From: Nocardia concava NBRC 100430
GTDB taxonomy: Bacteria > Actinomycetota > Actinomycetes > Mycobacteriales > Mycobacteriaceae
Assembly (NCBI RefSeq): GCF_000308815.1
Contig: NZ_BAFX01000009.1
Coordinates: forward strand, 1-61,343
Direction of reading: 5' to 3'
Length of the DNA: 61,343 bases
In this document: positions 26,396 through 36,156 of the stretch, piece by piece
Layout of the letters: every line of letters starts with the position of its first letter
Position numbering within the stretch: the stretch's first letter is position 1
Position numbers and translations under genes: made by a program
Notes under the pieces: model-generated
Told to the model about the DNA's origin: nothing
The model's database searches: none
What the model saw: the letters and a program-made list of their open reading frames with translations, nothing else

Positions 26396-27022
26396 ATGAC
26401 CGATCACGCCCGCACGGCACTCGAATTGCTGCGCGACAGCAGCCAATTCAAGTGGTATGTCATCCCGCTCCTGCTGGTCGTCGTCTACGTCTACGCCACC
26501 GAGGTGGAACGCCGGAACTGGAACGTCCTGTTCGCCGGGCTGGCGCTGTGGGGCATGGACCTGTTCAACGAGCTCTGGAATTCCGTGGTCTTCCACGCCA
26601 CCGGCCGCGCACCGGTCTGGGGCGCGACCGGCCTGACGGCCTATCAGCTGCTCATCGGCCTCAATATCGAGATCTGCTTCATGTTCGCCATCATGGGTGT
26701 GGCGGCCGCGAAGATGTTGCCGCCCAAGGAAACCCGCATCTTCGGCCTGCCCAACCGGCCGGTGCTGATCGCGGCGAACTCGGCGGCCGCCGTCGGCGTC
26801 GAGGTGCTGCTCAACAAGGCGGGCGTGCTGACCTGGGACTGGTCCTGGTGGCAGGCCGACTTCCCCTACCTCATCTGGCTGATCGGCTACGTGCCGTTCT
26901 TCGTCGCCTGCTTCCGGGTCCACGACCTGCCGACCGTGCGCGCGAAAACCCTTGCCGTGGGCGCGATTCTGGGAATCGACGCCCTGGCCGTGATTGTTTT
27001 CGGAGCCCTCGGCTGGTTGTGA
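26396..27022 (+). CDS. conserved multi-pass membrane protein
   Basis: A 208-residue protein with about six hydrophobic segments (for example WYVIPLLLVVVYVYA, LLIGLNIEICFMFAIMGVAA and FPYLIWLIGYVPFFVACF). It is rich in Trp and contains the conserved-looking WGMDLFNELWNSVVFHATG. No domain is recognised and no catalytic motif is evident. ATG 26396 follows GGGAGAGAGG. It is probably transcribed from the promoter overlapping the end of the MMPL gene, which may indicate a shared envelope role. It is convergent with the MBL-fold hydrolase 20 bases away. Confidence 0.75.
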   Translation: MTDHARTALELLRDSSQFKWYVIPLLLVVVYVYATEVERRNWNVLFAGLALWGMDLFNELWNSVVFHATGRAPVWGATGLTAYQLLIGLNIEICFMFAIMGVAAAKMLPPKETRIFGLPNRPVLIAANSAAAVGVEVLLNKAGVLTWDWSWWQADFPYLIWLIGYVPFFVACFRVHDLPTVRAKTLAVGAILGIDALAVIVFGALGWL

Positions 27023-27042
27023 TCGCTGGTGGCGGAACCGAG

Positions 27043-27687
27043 TCAGAATTCCGCGTGGTCCTCGGGTTCGATGATCTTGAATTCGGTATTCGCCGGGCCC
27101 ATTTCGTTCAGCCGACCGAAATAGATGCCCTGGGCCTCGGGGGCGATGATGCCGTAGTGGATGGGGAAGGCGACCCGGGGATTAACCGCCCGCAGGTAAT
27201 CCACCGCTTCGCTGATCCGCATCCACGGCGCGACCGCCGGAATGGCGAGCACGCCCGCCGGCGTCGACGGAACCCAGAGGGAATCGCCGGGGTGCACGAG
27301 TTGCGCGGGATCGTCGGGGGTGCCGAGCTGGAAAACGGTGTTGTCGATGACTGGAATGTCGGGATGGATTACCGCGTGGCGGCCGCCGCCACCGGTCACC
27401 TGAATATCTCCGACTTTAAGGACATTTCCGGCATGGACGGCCTCCCAGGACCCGCCCCGCTGCAGCGCGGTCTGCGGATCCGACAGCAGCCTGGCCTGCG
27501 GATTCGCCTCGATCAGCGCGTCGATCCGATTCGGGTCGATGTGATCCGGATGCTGATGGGTGACGGCGATGGCGTCCAATCCGGTGATGCCCTCGAAACC
27601 GTGCGAAAAGGTGCCGGGATCGAACAGAACCCGGACGCCGTTCATCTCCACGAGAATGCAGGAATGTCCGAAATGGGCTATGCGCAT
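27043..27687 (-). CDS. MBL-fold metal-dependent hydrolase
   Basis: A 214-residue metallo-beta-lactamase-fold protein of the UlaG/YcjI-like type. It has an N-terminal MRIAHFGHSCILVE, metal motif THQHPDHID (His44, His46, Asp48 and His49), and a later His in FPIHYGIIAPEA. No signal peptide is present, so it acts in the cytosol. Substrate unknown. A similar protein lies beside purS-purQ in M. tuberculosis (Rv0786c, recalled). It is divergent from purS across 190 bases that contain a hairpin (27826-27833 with 27844-27851). Confidence 0.88.
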   Translation of the reverse strand: MRIAHFGHSCILVEMNGVRVLFDPGTFSHGFEGITGLDAIAVTHQHPDHIDPNRIDALIEANPQARLLSDPQTALQRGGSWEAVHAGNVLKVGDIQVTGGGGRHAVIHPDIPVIDNTVFQLGTPDDPAQLVHPGDSLWVPSTPAGVLAIPAVAPWMRISEAVDYLRAVNPRVAFPIHYGIIAPEAQGIYFGRLNEMGPANTEFKIIEPEDHAEF

Positions 27688-27877
27688 ATGGCAACCGTAG
27701 CTCCGTCCAAGCCCTCATCGCCGGACTCTCGCCATCCTTGGAGGTTCCGCTGTGTCGGGCGCCACAACGGCGTTGCCCCGGCGGCGATGGCTCGCACCGC
27801 GCCAACTACGCTGAGCAGCACAACACGCCCGGCCGTCGCAGTCGCCGGGCGCCGCCCCACCAGCTGAGGAGCAACGC

Positions 27878-28111
27878 GTGGCACGTGTCGTGGTCGAGGT
27901 GATGCCGAAGGCCGAGATCCTGGATCCGCAGGGACAAGCCATTGTCGGCGCGCTGGGGCGTCTCGGGCACCCCGGGATCTCGGATGTGCGGCAGGGCAAG
28001 CGGTTCGAGCTCGATGTCGATGACAATGTCACCGACGCCGATCTCGAGCAGATCGCCGAATCGCTGCTGGCCAATGTCGTGATCGAGGACTGGAAGGTCG
28101 TCCGGCTGTGA
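27878..28111 (+). CDS. purS: phosphoribosylformylglycinamidine synthase subunit PurS
   Basis: This is a 77-residue subunit of the three-part FGAM synthase (PurS-PurQ-PurL), needed to assemble the complex and pass ammonia. The sequence [19 protein letters not shown] and [13 protein letters not shown] is typical. GTG 27878 is preceded by GAGGAG. Its stop overlaps the GTG of purQ. purL is separate, about 5 kb downstream, as in mycobacteria. Confidence 0.95.
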   Translation: MARVVVEVMPKAEILDPQGQAIVGALGRLGHPGISDVRQGKRFELDVDDNVTDADLEQIAESLLANVVIEDWKVVRL

Positions 28112-28785
28112 GCGCCCGCATCGGTGTCATCACCTTCCCGGGCACGCTCGACGATGTCGACGCCGCCCGCGCGGTGAAACTGGCCGGAGCCGAAGCCGTT
28201 TCGCTGTGGCACGCCGATGCCGACATCAAGAATGTCGACGCGGTCGTGGTGCCCGGCGGCTTCTCCTACGGCGACTACCTGCGCGCCGGCGCCATCGCCT
28301 CCATGGCCCCCGTCATGGGCGAGGTCATCAAGGCCGCCGAGGGCGGCCTGCCGATCCTGGGCATCTGCAACGGTTTCCAGATCCTGTGCGAGGCGGGCCT
28401 GCTGCCGGGCGCGCTGACCCGCAACGAGGGCCTGCACTTCGTCTGCCGCGATCAGTGGCTGACCGTCGAGCAGACCGATACCGCCTGGTCCTCGCGCTAT
28501 GAGAAGGGCGCGCAGATCCTGGTGCCGGTCAAGAACGCCGAGGGCCGCTACCAGGCCTCCGCCCAGGTGCTCGACGAGCTCGAGGGCGAGGGCCGCGTGG
28601 TGTTCCGCTATGCCGGCGGCAACCCGAACGGTTCGCAGCGCGATATCGCGGGCATCACCTCGGCCAACCGCCGGGTGGTGGGCCTGATGCCGCATCCCGA
28701 GCACGCCACCGAGCCGCTCACCGGCCCCAGCGATGACGGCCTGGGCCTGTTCCTGTCCGTGCTGGACAGCCTGGTCTCCGCGTAA
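28108..28785 (+). CDS. purQ: phosphoribosylformylglycinamidine synthase, glutaminase subunit PurQ
   Basis: This 225-residue class I glutamine amidotransferase supplies ammonia to PurL. The nucleophile is Cys87 in [15 protein letters not shown]. The His-Glu pair is in [12 protein letters not shown]. The N-terminal [20 protein letters not shown] is typical of PurQ. GTG 28108 overlaps the purS stop (GTGA), indicating translational coupling. It ends nine bases from the convergent AmiC-like gene, with no obvious terminator in between. Confidence 0.96.
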   Translation: MSARIGVITFPGTLDDVDAARAVKLAGAEAVSLWHADADIKNVDAVVVPGGFSYGDYLRAGAIASMAPVMGEVIKAAEGGLPILGICNGFQILCEAGLLPGALTRNEGLHFVCRDQWLTVEQTDTAWSSRYEKGAQILVPVKNAEGRYQASAQVLDELEGEGRVVFRYAGGNPNGSQRDIAGITSANRRVVGLMPHPEHATEPLTGPSDDGLGLFLSVLDSLVSA

Positions 28786-28794
28786 CCCGGTAAC

Positions 28795-29862
28795 TCAGAT
28801 TCCGTCCAGAATCTCGAAGTCGACTCCGCCCGCCCTGGCCAGCCAGGTCGGGCGGATCGCTTGATTGCCCTCGAAACCGACCTCGCCCCACGGGGTTTCG
28901 ATGACCGGCCGATCCGCGACCGCCCGCTGGATCCGCCGCACGTCCAATGATCCGGCCAGCTCCGCCATCCCGCGCAGCGTGTGAATGGCCTCGTAGCTGG
29001 TATTGCTGAAATTGGTCAGCGTGGGCGCGAACCAGCCGTGCAGCTTGTGATAGCGGTCCAGCCGTTCCCGATCGTGCGGGCCGTTCACGAAGAATCCGGA
29101 CGGCACGAACAGATTGTGGTTCGCGCCGCCGCCCGCCGCCAGCAGCACGTTCTCGTCCACCGCCGGGCTCACCCGCACCTGCTGATCCGACCGCCCGGTC
29201 CGCGAGAACTGCAGGTTGAAGCGCGCGACATCCGCGCCGACCAGCAGCACGATGATGCCGTCGGCCTGATCCAGCAGCGGGTCACCCAGGAAACGCCGGA
29301 AATCGCGGGTGCCCATGGGCACGAACATCTCCAGTGGAATCAGCTCCGGATCCAGCAGCGCGGCCCGCACGGCCTGCGCGGTGCGCCGCGGCCAGACGTA
29401 GTCGTTGCCGATGATGGCCCAGCGCCGCGCCTCGAAGGATCGGTGCAACCAGTCCAGCGCGGGCAGGATCTGGTGTTTCGGGTCCGCGCCGATCATGAAA
29501 AGCCCGTCGGGGGTGGACTCCAGGCCCTCGTGGTCGGTGGCGAACAAATACGGCACCCGACCGGCCGTCACCTGTTCCACCGCGCGTCGCACCGCCGAGG
29601 TGTGCCAGCCCGTCACCGCGTGCACCATGCCCGTGGCGAGCAGCGCGGCGACTTCCCCCGCGACGACGGCGGGTTCGCGTCCGCCGTCAATGTGGGTGAC
29701 GCGCAATTCCCTTCCCAGAATTCCGGAACCGGAGTTGATTTCTTCCAACGCCAGAGAAATGGCCGCCTCACAGGACGGTGCGAAGATACCGCCGGGCCCC
29801 TGCTGCGGCACTATGTTGATGATCTCGATAGTGTTCTCGGGATTCCCGTCGAACGGGGACAT
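28795..29862 (-). CDS. AmiC-like cytosolic ligand-binding protein (Peripla_BP_5 type)
   Basis: A 355-residue protein of the amide/urea/branched-chain substrate-binding fold. It has no signal peptide: the N-terminus MSPFDGNPENTIEIINIVPQ runs straight into the first Rossmann-like lobe. Blocks such as FAPSCEAAISLALEEINSG, GWHTSAVRRAVEQVT, IGNDYVWPRRTAQAVRAAL and YEAIHTLRGMAELA resemble AmiC and urea-binding FmdD/UrtA proteins. Without an export signal or ABC genes nearby, it is best read as an intracellular sensor like Pseudomonas AmiC or Rhodococcus NhhC. It is divergent, with only 46 bases between, from a MarR-type regulator. Confidence 0.82.
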   Translation of the reverse strand: MSPFDGNPENTIEIINIVPQQGPGGIFAPSCEAAISLALEEINSGSGILGRELRVTHIDGGREPAVVAGEVAALLATGMVHAVTGWHTSAVRRAVEQVTAGRVPYLFATDHEGLESTPDGLFMIGADPKHQILPALDWLHRSFEARRWAIIGNDYVWPRRTAQAVRAALLDPELIPLEMFVPMGTRDFRRFLGDPLLDQADGIIVLLVGADVARFNLQFSRTGRSDQQVRVSPAVDENVLLAAGGGANHNLFVPSGFFVNGPHDRERLDRYHKLHGWFAPTLTNFSNTSYEAIHTLRGMAELAGSLDVRRIQRAVADRPVIETPWGEVGFEGNQAIRPTWLARAGGVDFEILDGI

Positions 29863-29908
29863 GGGCTAACCTTCCCCTCGTTCAAGCGGTTTCTGACGGG
29901 CGGGAAAT

Positions 29909-30346
29909 ATGGCGACAATTCTAGGTGGATTTTCCACCTTGCATGGAGCCCTCCGAGCGGCCGAGCGGAGTTGGCTTCGTCACCTGGACGCCGCACTGTG
30001 TGCCAGGCGGCTCACCGCCGACCAATGGTGCATGCTCACCAATCTATCCGCTGACGTCGGCATCACCATGAGCGAACTGGCCACCCGGGCCCAGTTGCCC
30101 CCGTCTTCTGCCACCCGTCACGCCGACCATCTCGCCGAGCGCGGGCTGATCTTCCGGGTGGCCGCCGCCGACGACCGCCGCCGCATTCTCATCGGCCTGA
30201 GCCGCCGCGGCGAGGAGCTGGTCTCGGAGGTCCGCTGCGAGGAAGCGCGGGCCGAGGCCGAGCTGCGCCGCAGCCTCGGCAGCGACGATTATCTGGAACT
30301 GGTGCGCCTGCTGGGCCGCGTCGCCGGAGCGCCGCTGCCCGACTGA
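29909..30346 (+). CDS. MarR-family transcriptional regulator
   Basis: A 145-residue winged-helix regulator with MSELATRAQLPPSSATRHADHLAERGLIFR as the recognition region, followed by the wing AADDRRRILIGLSRRG. ATG 29909 gives the expected length. The 46-base space shared with the AmiC-like gene suggests that the two are controlled together and that the partner modulates this regulator. The pair has the same composition as NhhC (AmiC-like) and NhhD (MarR-like), which control nitrile hydratase genes in Rhodococcus rhodochrous J1. The target here is unknown. Confidence 0.88.
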   Translation: MATILGGFSTLHGALRAAERSWLRHLDAALCARRLTADQWCMLTNLSADVGITMSELATRAQLPPSSATRHADHLAERGLIFRVAAADDRRRILIGLSRRGEELVSEVRCEEARAEAELRRSLGSDDYLELVRLLGRVAGAPLPD

Positions 30347-30367
30347 TGATCCCCCGGGCTTGTCGAA

Positions 30368-30404
30368 GGGGTTTCAGGGGAAGCCCCTGAGAGTCTGAGA
30401 GTTG
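30368..30404 (+). repeat. small intergenic hairpin repeat, copy 2
   Basis: It shares GAAGCCCCTGAGAG and GAGAGTTGA with 1286-1329, in the same order and orientation. The core folds as CAGGGG-aag-CCCCTG. It lies after the MarR stop and before pepC and probably serves as terminator. Confidence 0.5.
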
Positions 30405-30435
30405 ATCTGAGGCATGGTTGCTTAGGATCAAGGTC

Positions 30436-31755
30436 ATGCCCGTTGCCGAGACCACCGCGACCGCCGCCGGCCTGTGTGAATTCATCGACGCTTCGCCGTC
30501 GCCCTTCCATGTCTGCCGCACTGTCGCAGCGGAACTCGACGATCACGGCTTCACCCGGCTCTCCGAATCGGCCCCGTGGCCGTCCAGTAGCGCGGGCCGT
30601 TACTACGTGGTGCGCGGCGGTTCTCTGGTGGCATGGGCCGATGGCGGGCCGGGCACGCCGACCGGATTCCGGGTCGGGCAGGCCACTCCCTTCCGGGTCG
30701 TCGGGGCCCACACCGACAGCCCCAATCTGCGGGTGAAGCAGCATCCGGATCTGGCCGTGGCGGGCTGGCAGCTGGTCGGGCTGGAACCCTACGGCGGCGC
30801 CTGGCTGAACTCGTGGCTGGACCGGGACCTCGGCATCTCCGGGCGGCTGTCGGTGCGCGACGGAAACGTGGTGCGGGAGCGGCTGATTCGCATCGACGAG
30901 CCGATCCTGCGGGTGCCGCAGCTGGCCATCCACCTGTCCGAGGACCGGCGCGGAGTGCAGCTGGATCCGCAGCGGCACGTGAACGCGGTGTGGGGGATCG
31001 GCGGCGAGCCGCGCTCGTTCATGGCCTTCATCGCCGAACGCTCCGGCATCGAGCCCGACGCGGTGCTCGGCTGGGAGCTGATGACCCATGATCTGGTGCC
31101 CTCCAAGCTGATCGGGCGCGAGCTGGATCTGATCAGCGCACCCCGGCTCGACAATCAGGGCACCTGCTACGCGGGGCTGCGTGCCTTCCTGGCCGCCATC
31201 GCCGAACCCGGCGCGGCGGTGCCGGTGCTGGCCATGTTCGACCACGAGGAGGTCGGCAGCCAGTCCGACCGCGGCGCCCAATCCGGGCTGCTGCCCACGG
31301 TTTTGGAACGCATCGTGCTGACCCGGGGCGGCGGGCGCGCCGAATACCTGGCGGCACTGGCGGGTTCGGTGTGCGCGTCGGGCGATATGGCGCACGCGAC
31401 GCATCCGAACTACCCGGAGCGGCACGAACCCGCGCACCGCATCGAGGTGAACGGCGGGCCGGTGCTCAAGGTCAATCAGAACCTGCGCTACGCCACCGAC
31501 GCGACGGGTGCGGGCGCCTTCGCACTCGCCTGCGTCCAGGCGAACGTGCCGTTGCAGCGCTACGTCCACCGGGCCGATCTGCCGTGCGGTTCCACCATCG
31601 GCCCGATGACCGCGGCCAATACCGGCATGCCGACCGTCGATGTCGGCGCAGCCCAGCTGGCCATGCACTCGGCGCGCGAAATGATGGGCGCGGCAGACGT
31701 TCCCGCCTACGCGTCCGCACTGGCGGCCTTCCTGACGCCGGAGATCGTGCGATAG
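30436..31755 (+). CDS. pepC: M18 family aminopeptidase
   Basis: This 439-residue zinc aminopeptidase removes N-terminal acidic or neutral residues. Metal ligands are visible in [50 protein letters not shown] and the C-terminal [16 protein letters not shown] 30436 ([16 protein letters not shown]) fits the family start better than the upstream TTG-type frame. It matches the gene called pepC (Rv0800) in the corresponding part of M. tuberculosis, as recalled. A double-hairpin repeat follows 10 bases after the stop. Confidence 0.92.
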   Translation: MPVAETTATAAGLCEFIDASPSPFHVCRTVAAELDDHGFTRLSESAPWPSSSAGRYYVVRGGSLVAWADGGPGTPTGFRVGQATPFRVVGAHTDSPNLRVKQHPDLAVAGWQLVGLEPYGGAWLNSWLDRDLGISGRLSVRDGNVVRERLIRIDEPILRVPQLAIHLSEDRRGVQLDPQRHVNAVWGIGGEPRSFMAFIAERSGIEPDAVLGWELMTHDLVPSKLIGRELDLISAPRLDNQGTCYAGLRAFLAAIAEPGAAVPVLAMFDHEEVGSQSDRGAQSGLLPTVLERIVLTRGGGRAEYLAALAGSVCASGDMAHATHPNYPERHEPAHRIEVNGGPVLKVNQNLRYATDATGAGAFALACVQANVPLQRYVHRADLPCGSTIGPMTAANTGMPTVDVGAAQLAMHSAREMMGAADVPAYASALAAFLTPEIVR

Positions 31756-31765
31756 ACGACCCGCT

Positions 31766-31844
31766 CGTCATCCCGGCATGCTTTTGGCCGGGATCCACAC
31801 GGACGGCGATGGATTCCGGCCAAAAGCGCGCCGGAATGACGGGG
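31766..31844. repeat. REPIN-like double-hairpin repeat, copy 2
   Basis: It has the same structure as 5437-5537: CGTCAT, left hairpin ATCCCGGC...GCCGGGAT, a variable middle, right hairpin ATTCCGGC...GCCGGAAT, ATGACGGGG. It sits between convergent pepC and the mannosyltransferase gene and may end both transcripts. Confidence 0.85.
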
Positions 31845-31851
31845 TCGGTGC

Positions 31852-33114
31852 TCAGGCGTCCAGCACGGTGGCTTCGGCGGTAGCCGGGTTGGGTCGGTAG
31901 CTCAGCACGGCGACCACGAACAGGGCGAAGGTGAACAGCACATAGCTGTTGCCCAGCAGTTGCTGCCACCAGTTCCAGGTGAGTTCGCGGTCGGCGTTGT
32001 GGGGGAGCAGCCACATCGGGCCGACGGCGAACATGACCACGGCGAAACCCACCGCGCCCAGGAACCACGGATTGCGGCGGCCGCGGGCGATGGCGTCGGC
32101 GGCCACCAGCAGCGCGGGCGCCACCCACACCCAGTGGTGCGACCACGAGACCGGCGAAACCAGCAGCACCGCAGCGGCATTCACCATCAGGGCGGCCACC
32201 TGCGCGCCCTCGTCCAGCAGGCGCTTCATCCACACCGCGGCCAGGCCCACGGCGATCACCGACAGCACCAGCCACAGCAGCGTGGCGACCGAGGTGGAGA
32301 AGCCCAGCCGGAACACGAAACCCTTGATGGACTGATTGCCCGCGTACCAGGGCGGACCGATGCGGCCGGTGTCGGCGAGAGTGTGGAACCAGTACTGCGG
32401 CGAATCGTGCGGGAAGATCACGAATCCCACGGCCACCGCGCCGATGGCGGACAGCACCAGGGTGATCGCGCCCTTCCAGTCCTTGCGCAGCAGGAAGTAG
32501 AGCAGATAGCCGCCGGGGGTCAGCTTCACCGACACCGCGATGCCGATCAGCATGCCGCGCGGCCAGAATGTCTTGCGCGCCAGGCAATCCAGCGCCACCG
32601 CTGCCATCAGCACCAGATTGATCTGCCCGAACCCGTAGGTCTCGCGGATCGGCTCCAGCAGCTGGGTCAGCGCCACCGCGCCGATGACCAGCGCGATCCG
32701 GGTCTGCCAGGCCAGGCTCGGGCGCAGTAGATCCAGCACCAGCCACAGCGTCACCCCGAGCGAGGCGATGGACACGATGAGCACCGCCCACTCGGCGACC
32801 GCCAGCGGCATGACGGCCAGCGGCGCGAAGAACAGCGCGGCCAAGGGCGGATAGGTGAACGGCAGCCCGATTCCGTAGACCGCGGGCATCGGCCCGTACA
32901 GGTCCTTGTCGTCCAGCCAGGCCCGCGCACCGTTCCGATACACCTGTAGATCGATGTATCCGTGCCACTTGGTGATCAGACTGACCACCGCCGACACGGC
33001 GAACAGCGCCACCGCCAGAGCCAGCAGTTCCTTCTGCCGTCGCGTCATCCCTCCAGGAGTGGACACTGGCTTCTCGGTCTGATCCGCGACACCGGATCGA
33101 TCGTTCACCGCCAC
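31852..33114 (-). CDS. GT87-family polyprenol-phosphate-mannose-type mannosyltransferase
   Basis: This 420-residue integral membrane protein has about ten helices and belongs to the DUF2029/GT87 group, which uses lipid-linked sugars on the outer face of the membrane. Typical blocks are KWHGYIDLQVYRNGARAWL (with the conserved Asp), DLYGPMPAVYGIGLPFTYPPLAALFF and NQSIKGFVFRLG. Characterised relatives (PimE and similar) make phosphatidylinositol mannosides or lipoarabinomannan. Which glycan this one serves is not determined. It ends eight bases after the repeat at 31766-31844. Confidence 0.88.
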   Translation of the reverse strand: MAVNDRSGVADQTEKPVSTPGGMTRRQKELLALAVALFAVSAVVSLITKWHGYIDLQVYRNGARAWLDDKDLYGPMPAVYGIGLPFTYPPLAALFFAPLAVMPLAVAEWAVLIVSIASLGVTLWLVLDLLRPSLAWQTRIALVIGAVALTQLLEPIRETYGFGQINLVLMAAVALDCLARKTFWPRGMLIGIAVSVKLTPGGYLLYFLLRKDWKGAITLVLSAIGAVAVGFVIFPHDSPQYWFHTLADTGRIGPPWYAGNQSIKGFVFRLGFSTSVATLLWLVLSVIAVGLAAVWMKRLLDEGAQVAALMVNAAAVLLVSPVSWSHHWVWVAPALLVAADAIARGRRNPWFLGAVGFAVVMFAVGPMWLLPHNADRELTWNWWQQLLGNSYVLFTFALFVVAVLSYRPNPATAEATVLDA

Positions 33115-33324
33115 AGAGTAGCTCCCGGACCTGCCCGCACCTTCAACGCACGGCCGGGGTGCCGCCGCCCTTCACGCGCGCGGTCAGTGGCCTCTACCAC
33201 ACCGGGAACCGGGGTAAAGACTTGAAATCAGTGGCAATTAGACTCCCTTCATATATCTCGCCGACATCCAGCAACGCGGGCAATCGCTTCCGACCTGCCC
33301 GGCCGAAAGGACTCTGGTATTCCC

Positions 33325-35619
33325 GTGACCAGCCACGTCGATACCGTCAGCAACGCCGCGGCCACCTCGGACCACCCGCAGCCCTACAAGGAACTCGGCC
33401 TCAAGGATGACGAGTACGCCCGGATCAAAGAGATCCTCGGGCGGCGTCCCACCGACGCCGAGCTCGCCATGTACTCGGTGATGTGGTCGGAGCACTGCTC
33501 GTACAAGTCGTCCAAGGTGCACCTGCGCTACTTCGGTGAGACCACCACCGAGGAGATGAAGAAGTCGATGCTCGCGGGCATCGGCGAGAACGCGGGCGTG
33601 GTGGACATCGGCGGCGGCTGGGCGGTGACCTTCAAGGTCGAATCGCACAACCACCCCTCCTATGTCGAGCCGTACCAGGGCGCGGCCACCGGCGTCGGCG
33701 GCATCGTCCGCGACATCATGGCGATGGGCGCGCGCCCGATCGCGGTCATGGACCAGCTGCGCTTCGGCGCGGCCGACCACCCGGACACCCGGCGCGTGGT
33801 CGACGGTGTGGTGCGCGGCGTCGGCGGCTACGGCAACTCGCTGGGCCTGCCCAATGTCGGCGGCGAGACCGTGTTCGACCCGTCCTACCAGGGCAATCCG
33901 CTCGTCAACGCGTTGTGCGCGGGCGTCATGCGGGTCGAGGACCTGCACCTGGCCTTCGCCTCCGGCCAGGGCAACAAGATCATTCTGTTCGGTGCGCGCA
34001 CCGGTCTCGACGGCATCGGCGGCGTGTCCGTGCTGGCCTCGGACACCTTCTCGGGTGACGAATCCGGTTCCGGCCGTAAGAAGCTGCCGAGCGTCCAGGT
34101 CGGCGACCCGTTCGCCGAGAAGGTCCTCATCGAGTGCTGTCTCGAGCTGTACCACGCCGGACTGGTGGTCGGCATCCAGGACCTCGGCGGCGCCGGACTG
34201 TCCTGCGCCACTTCCGAACTCGCGGCGGCCGGCGACGGCGGCATGCGCATCGACCTGGATCAGGTGCCGCTGCGCGCCGCCAATATGACTCCCGCCGAGA
34301 TCCTTTCGAGCGAGTCGCAGGAGCGCATGTGCGCGGTCGTCACCCCCGAGAACGTGGACGCCTTCATGGACGTCTGCAAGAAGTGGGATGTCACCGCCAC
34401 CGTCATCGGTGAGGTCACCGACGGCGAGCGCCTCATCATCACCTGGCACGACGAGGTCGTGGTGGACGTGCCGCCGCGCACCGTCGCCCACCAGGGCCCG
34501 GTCTACGAGCGCCCGGTCGAGCGGCCCGCGGATCAGGATGCGCTGAACGCGGATTCGGCCGCGCGCCTGAACCGGCCCAAGACCGGCGACGAACTGCGCG
34601 CCACCCTGCTGAAGATGCTGGCCAGCCCGCAGCTGTGCTCCCGCAAGTGGATCACCGAGCAGTACGACCGCTACGTGCGCGGCAATACCGTGCTGGCCGA
34701 GAACGCCGACGCCGGTGTCATCCGCATCGACGAGGAGACCGGTCGCGGCATCGCGCTGGCCACCGACGCCTCGGGCCGCTACACCAAGCTCGACCCGTAC
34801 ACCGGCGCGCAGCTGGCGCTGGCCGAGGCCTTCCGCAATGTCGCCGTCACCGGCGCCACCCCGAAGGCCGTCACCAACTGCCTGAACTTCGGCTCGCCGG
34901 AGGATCCGGGCGTCATGTGGCAGTTCCAGCAGGCCGTGCGCGGTCTCGCGGACGGCTGTGCGGCGCTGGGCATTCCGGTCACCGGCGGCAATGTCTCCTT
35001 CTACAACCAGACCGGCCAGACCGCCATCCTGCCCACCCCCGTGGTCGGCGTGCTGGGCGTCATCGACGATGTGCACCGCCGCATCCCGACCGGTCTGGGC
35101 ACGGAGCCGGGCGAGACCCTCATCCTGCTCGGCGAGACCCGCGACGAGCTGGACGGCTCCATCTGGTCGCAGGTCGAGCACGACCACCTCGGCGGCCTGC
35201 CGCCCAAGGTCGACTTCGCCCGCGAGCAGCTGATCGCCGAGATCCTGGTCTCCGGTTCGCGCGACGGCATGGTCTCCGCCGCCCACGACATCTCCGAGGG
35301 CGGCCTGATCCAGACCGTCGTCGAGGCGGCCCTGGCCGGCGAAACCGCCTGCCGCATCATCCTTCCCGAGGGCGCCGACCCGTTCGTCACCCTCTTCTCC
35401 GAATCCGCGGGCCGCGTCCTGGTGGCCGTCCCGCGCTCGGAGGAGACCCGCTTCACCAAGATGTGCGACGCCCGCGGCCTGCCGTGGGTCCGCATCGGCG
35501 TCGTCGACGACGGCTCCGACTCGGTCGAGGTCCAGGGCCAGTTCACCGTCAAACTGGACGAGCTGCGCGCCGCCCACGAGGGCACGCTGCCCGCCCTCTT
35601 CGGAAACTCCGACCACTGA
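33325..35619 (+). CDS. purL: phosphoribosylformylglycinamidine synthase subunit PurL
   Basis: PurL (764 residues, the small bacterial type) uses ATP and ammonia from PurQ to make FGAM. Recognisable blocks are [79 protein letters not shown] and [12 protein letters not shown]. The length agrees with the PurS-dependent form, consistent with purS upstream. GTG 33325 is preceded by GAAAGGA, though 14 bases away, so the true start could be re-examined. The 210 bases before it hold no other gene. A strong terminator follows. Confidence 0.96.
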   Translation: MTSHVDTVSNAAATSDHPQPYKELGLKDDEYARIKEILGRRPTDAELAMYSVMWSEHCSYKSSKVHLRYFGETTTEEMKKSMLAGIGENAGVVDIGGGWAVTFKVESHNHPSYVEPYQGAATGVGGIVRDIMAMGARPIAVMDQLRFGAADHPDTRRVVDGVVRGVGGYGNSLGLPNVGGETVFDPSYQGNPLVNALCAGVMRVEDLHLAFASGQGNKIILFGARTGLDGIGGVSVLASDTFSGDESGSGRKKLPSVQVGDPFAEKVLIECCLELYHAGLVVGIQDLGGAGLSCATSELAAAGDGGMRIDLDQVPLRAANMTPAEILSSESQERMCAVVTPENVDAFMDVCKKWDVTATVIGEVTDGERLIITWHDEVVVDVPPRTVAHQGPVYERPVERPADQDALNADSAARLNRPKTGDELRATLLKMLASPQLCSRKWITEQYDRYVRGNTVLAENADAGVIRIDEETGRGIALATDASGRYTKLDPYTGAQLALAEAFRNVAVTGATPKAVTNCLNFGSPEDPGVMWQFQQAVRGLADGCAALGIPVTGGNVSFYNQTGQTAILPTPVVGVLGVIDDVHRRIPTGLGTEPGETLILLGETRDELDGSIWSQVEHDHLGGLPPKVDFAREQLIAEILVSGSRDGMVSAAHDISEGGLIQTVVEAALAGETACRIILPEGADPFVTLFSESAGRVLVAVPRSEETRFTKMCDARGLPWVRIGVVDDGSDSVEVQGQFTVKLDELRAAHEGTLPALFGNSDH

Positions 35620-35649
35620 ACCCATTCGGCCGATAGGCCGTGGACATAG

Positions 35650-35687
35650 CGAGAGCCCGCCGGACCCCTCGATCCGGCGGGCTCTCG
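35650..35687. terminator. intrinsic terminator between purL and YiaAB gene
   Basis: A perfect 15-base-pair stem (35650-35664 with 35673-35687) and an eight-base loop, 30 bases after the purL stop. It probably works in both directions, since the next gene is convergent. Confidence 0.85.
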
Positions 35688-35717
35688 TCGTCTCCGCGGT
35701 AATGCTTGCGGGACAGT

Positions 35718-36005
35718 TCAGTTGATTTTGAACGGGTCGTGTTCGGCCATCAGTTTTTCCATGCGGGCCTCGTCGATGCGGTGGGTGACCTTCGTGGATT
35801 CGTGTTGGTCGCGAATCACTTTGGCGAGGGTGAAGCTGCTGCTCACCAGGAAAAGCGTTGACATCAGCAGGAATCCGCGCTGCCAGATGTCGAGGGGGAG
35901 GTAGATGATGCCGATGACCAAGGAGGCGAAGCTGATTCCGAAGGCGATCATGGCCTGAGCCAGAAACGCGGTGGTGCTCTTGGTTTGTGCGCTCGGGGTG
36001 CTCAT
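35718..36005 (-). CDS. YiaA/YiaB two-helix membrane protein
   Basis: A 95-residue protein with two hydrophobic segments (AFLAQAMIAFGISFASLVIG and RGFLLMSTLFLVSSSFTLAK) followed by VIRDQHES, the pattern of the YiaAB two-helix domain. ATG 36005 (MSTPSAQTKSTT) is preferred; a start 15 codons earlier would add a non-homologous tail. Function is unknown; relatives are small inner-membrane proteins. It is convergent with purL and divergent from the membrane hydrolase. Confidence 0.82.
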   Translation of the reverse strand: MSTPSAQTKSTTAFLAQAMIAFGISFASLVIGIIYLPLDIWQRGFLLMSTLFLVSSSFTLAKVIRDQHESTKVTHRIDEARMEKLMAEHDPFKIN

Positions 36006-36156
36006 GGGTACCGAGTCTCGCGGCGGCAGCGCGAAATCGACCGCGTACAACTACTCGAGTGCCGTGGGTAGATGCCGTCGGCGACGCGCCCGGGTGATGG
36101 TCTCTGTCACAGACGGGGGTCCCCGGATTCCGGCCGGTTGCGTCCATACTTGACGG

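Noticed and set aside
33115..33324. Possible purine riboswitch before purL, and likewise before purS
   Set aside because: No three-way-junction pattern or conserved loop sequences of the purine class could be found; only a GC hairpin is present before purS.
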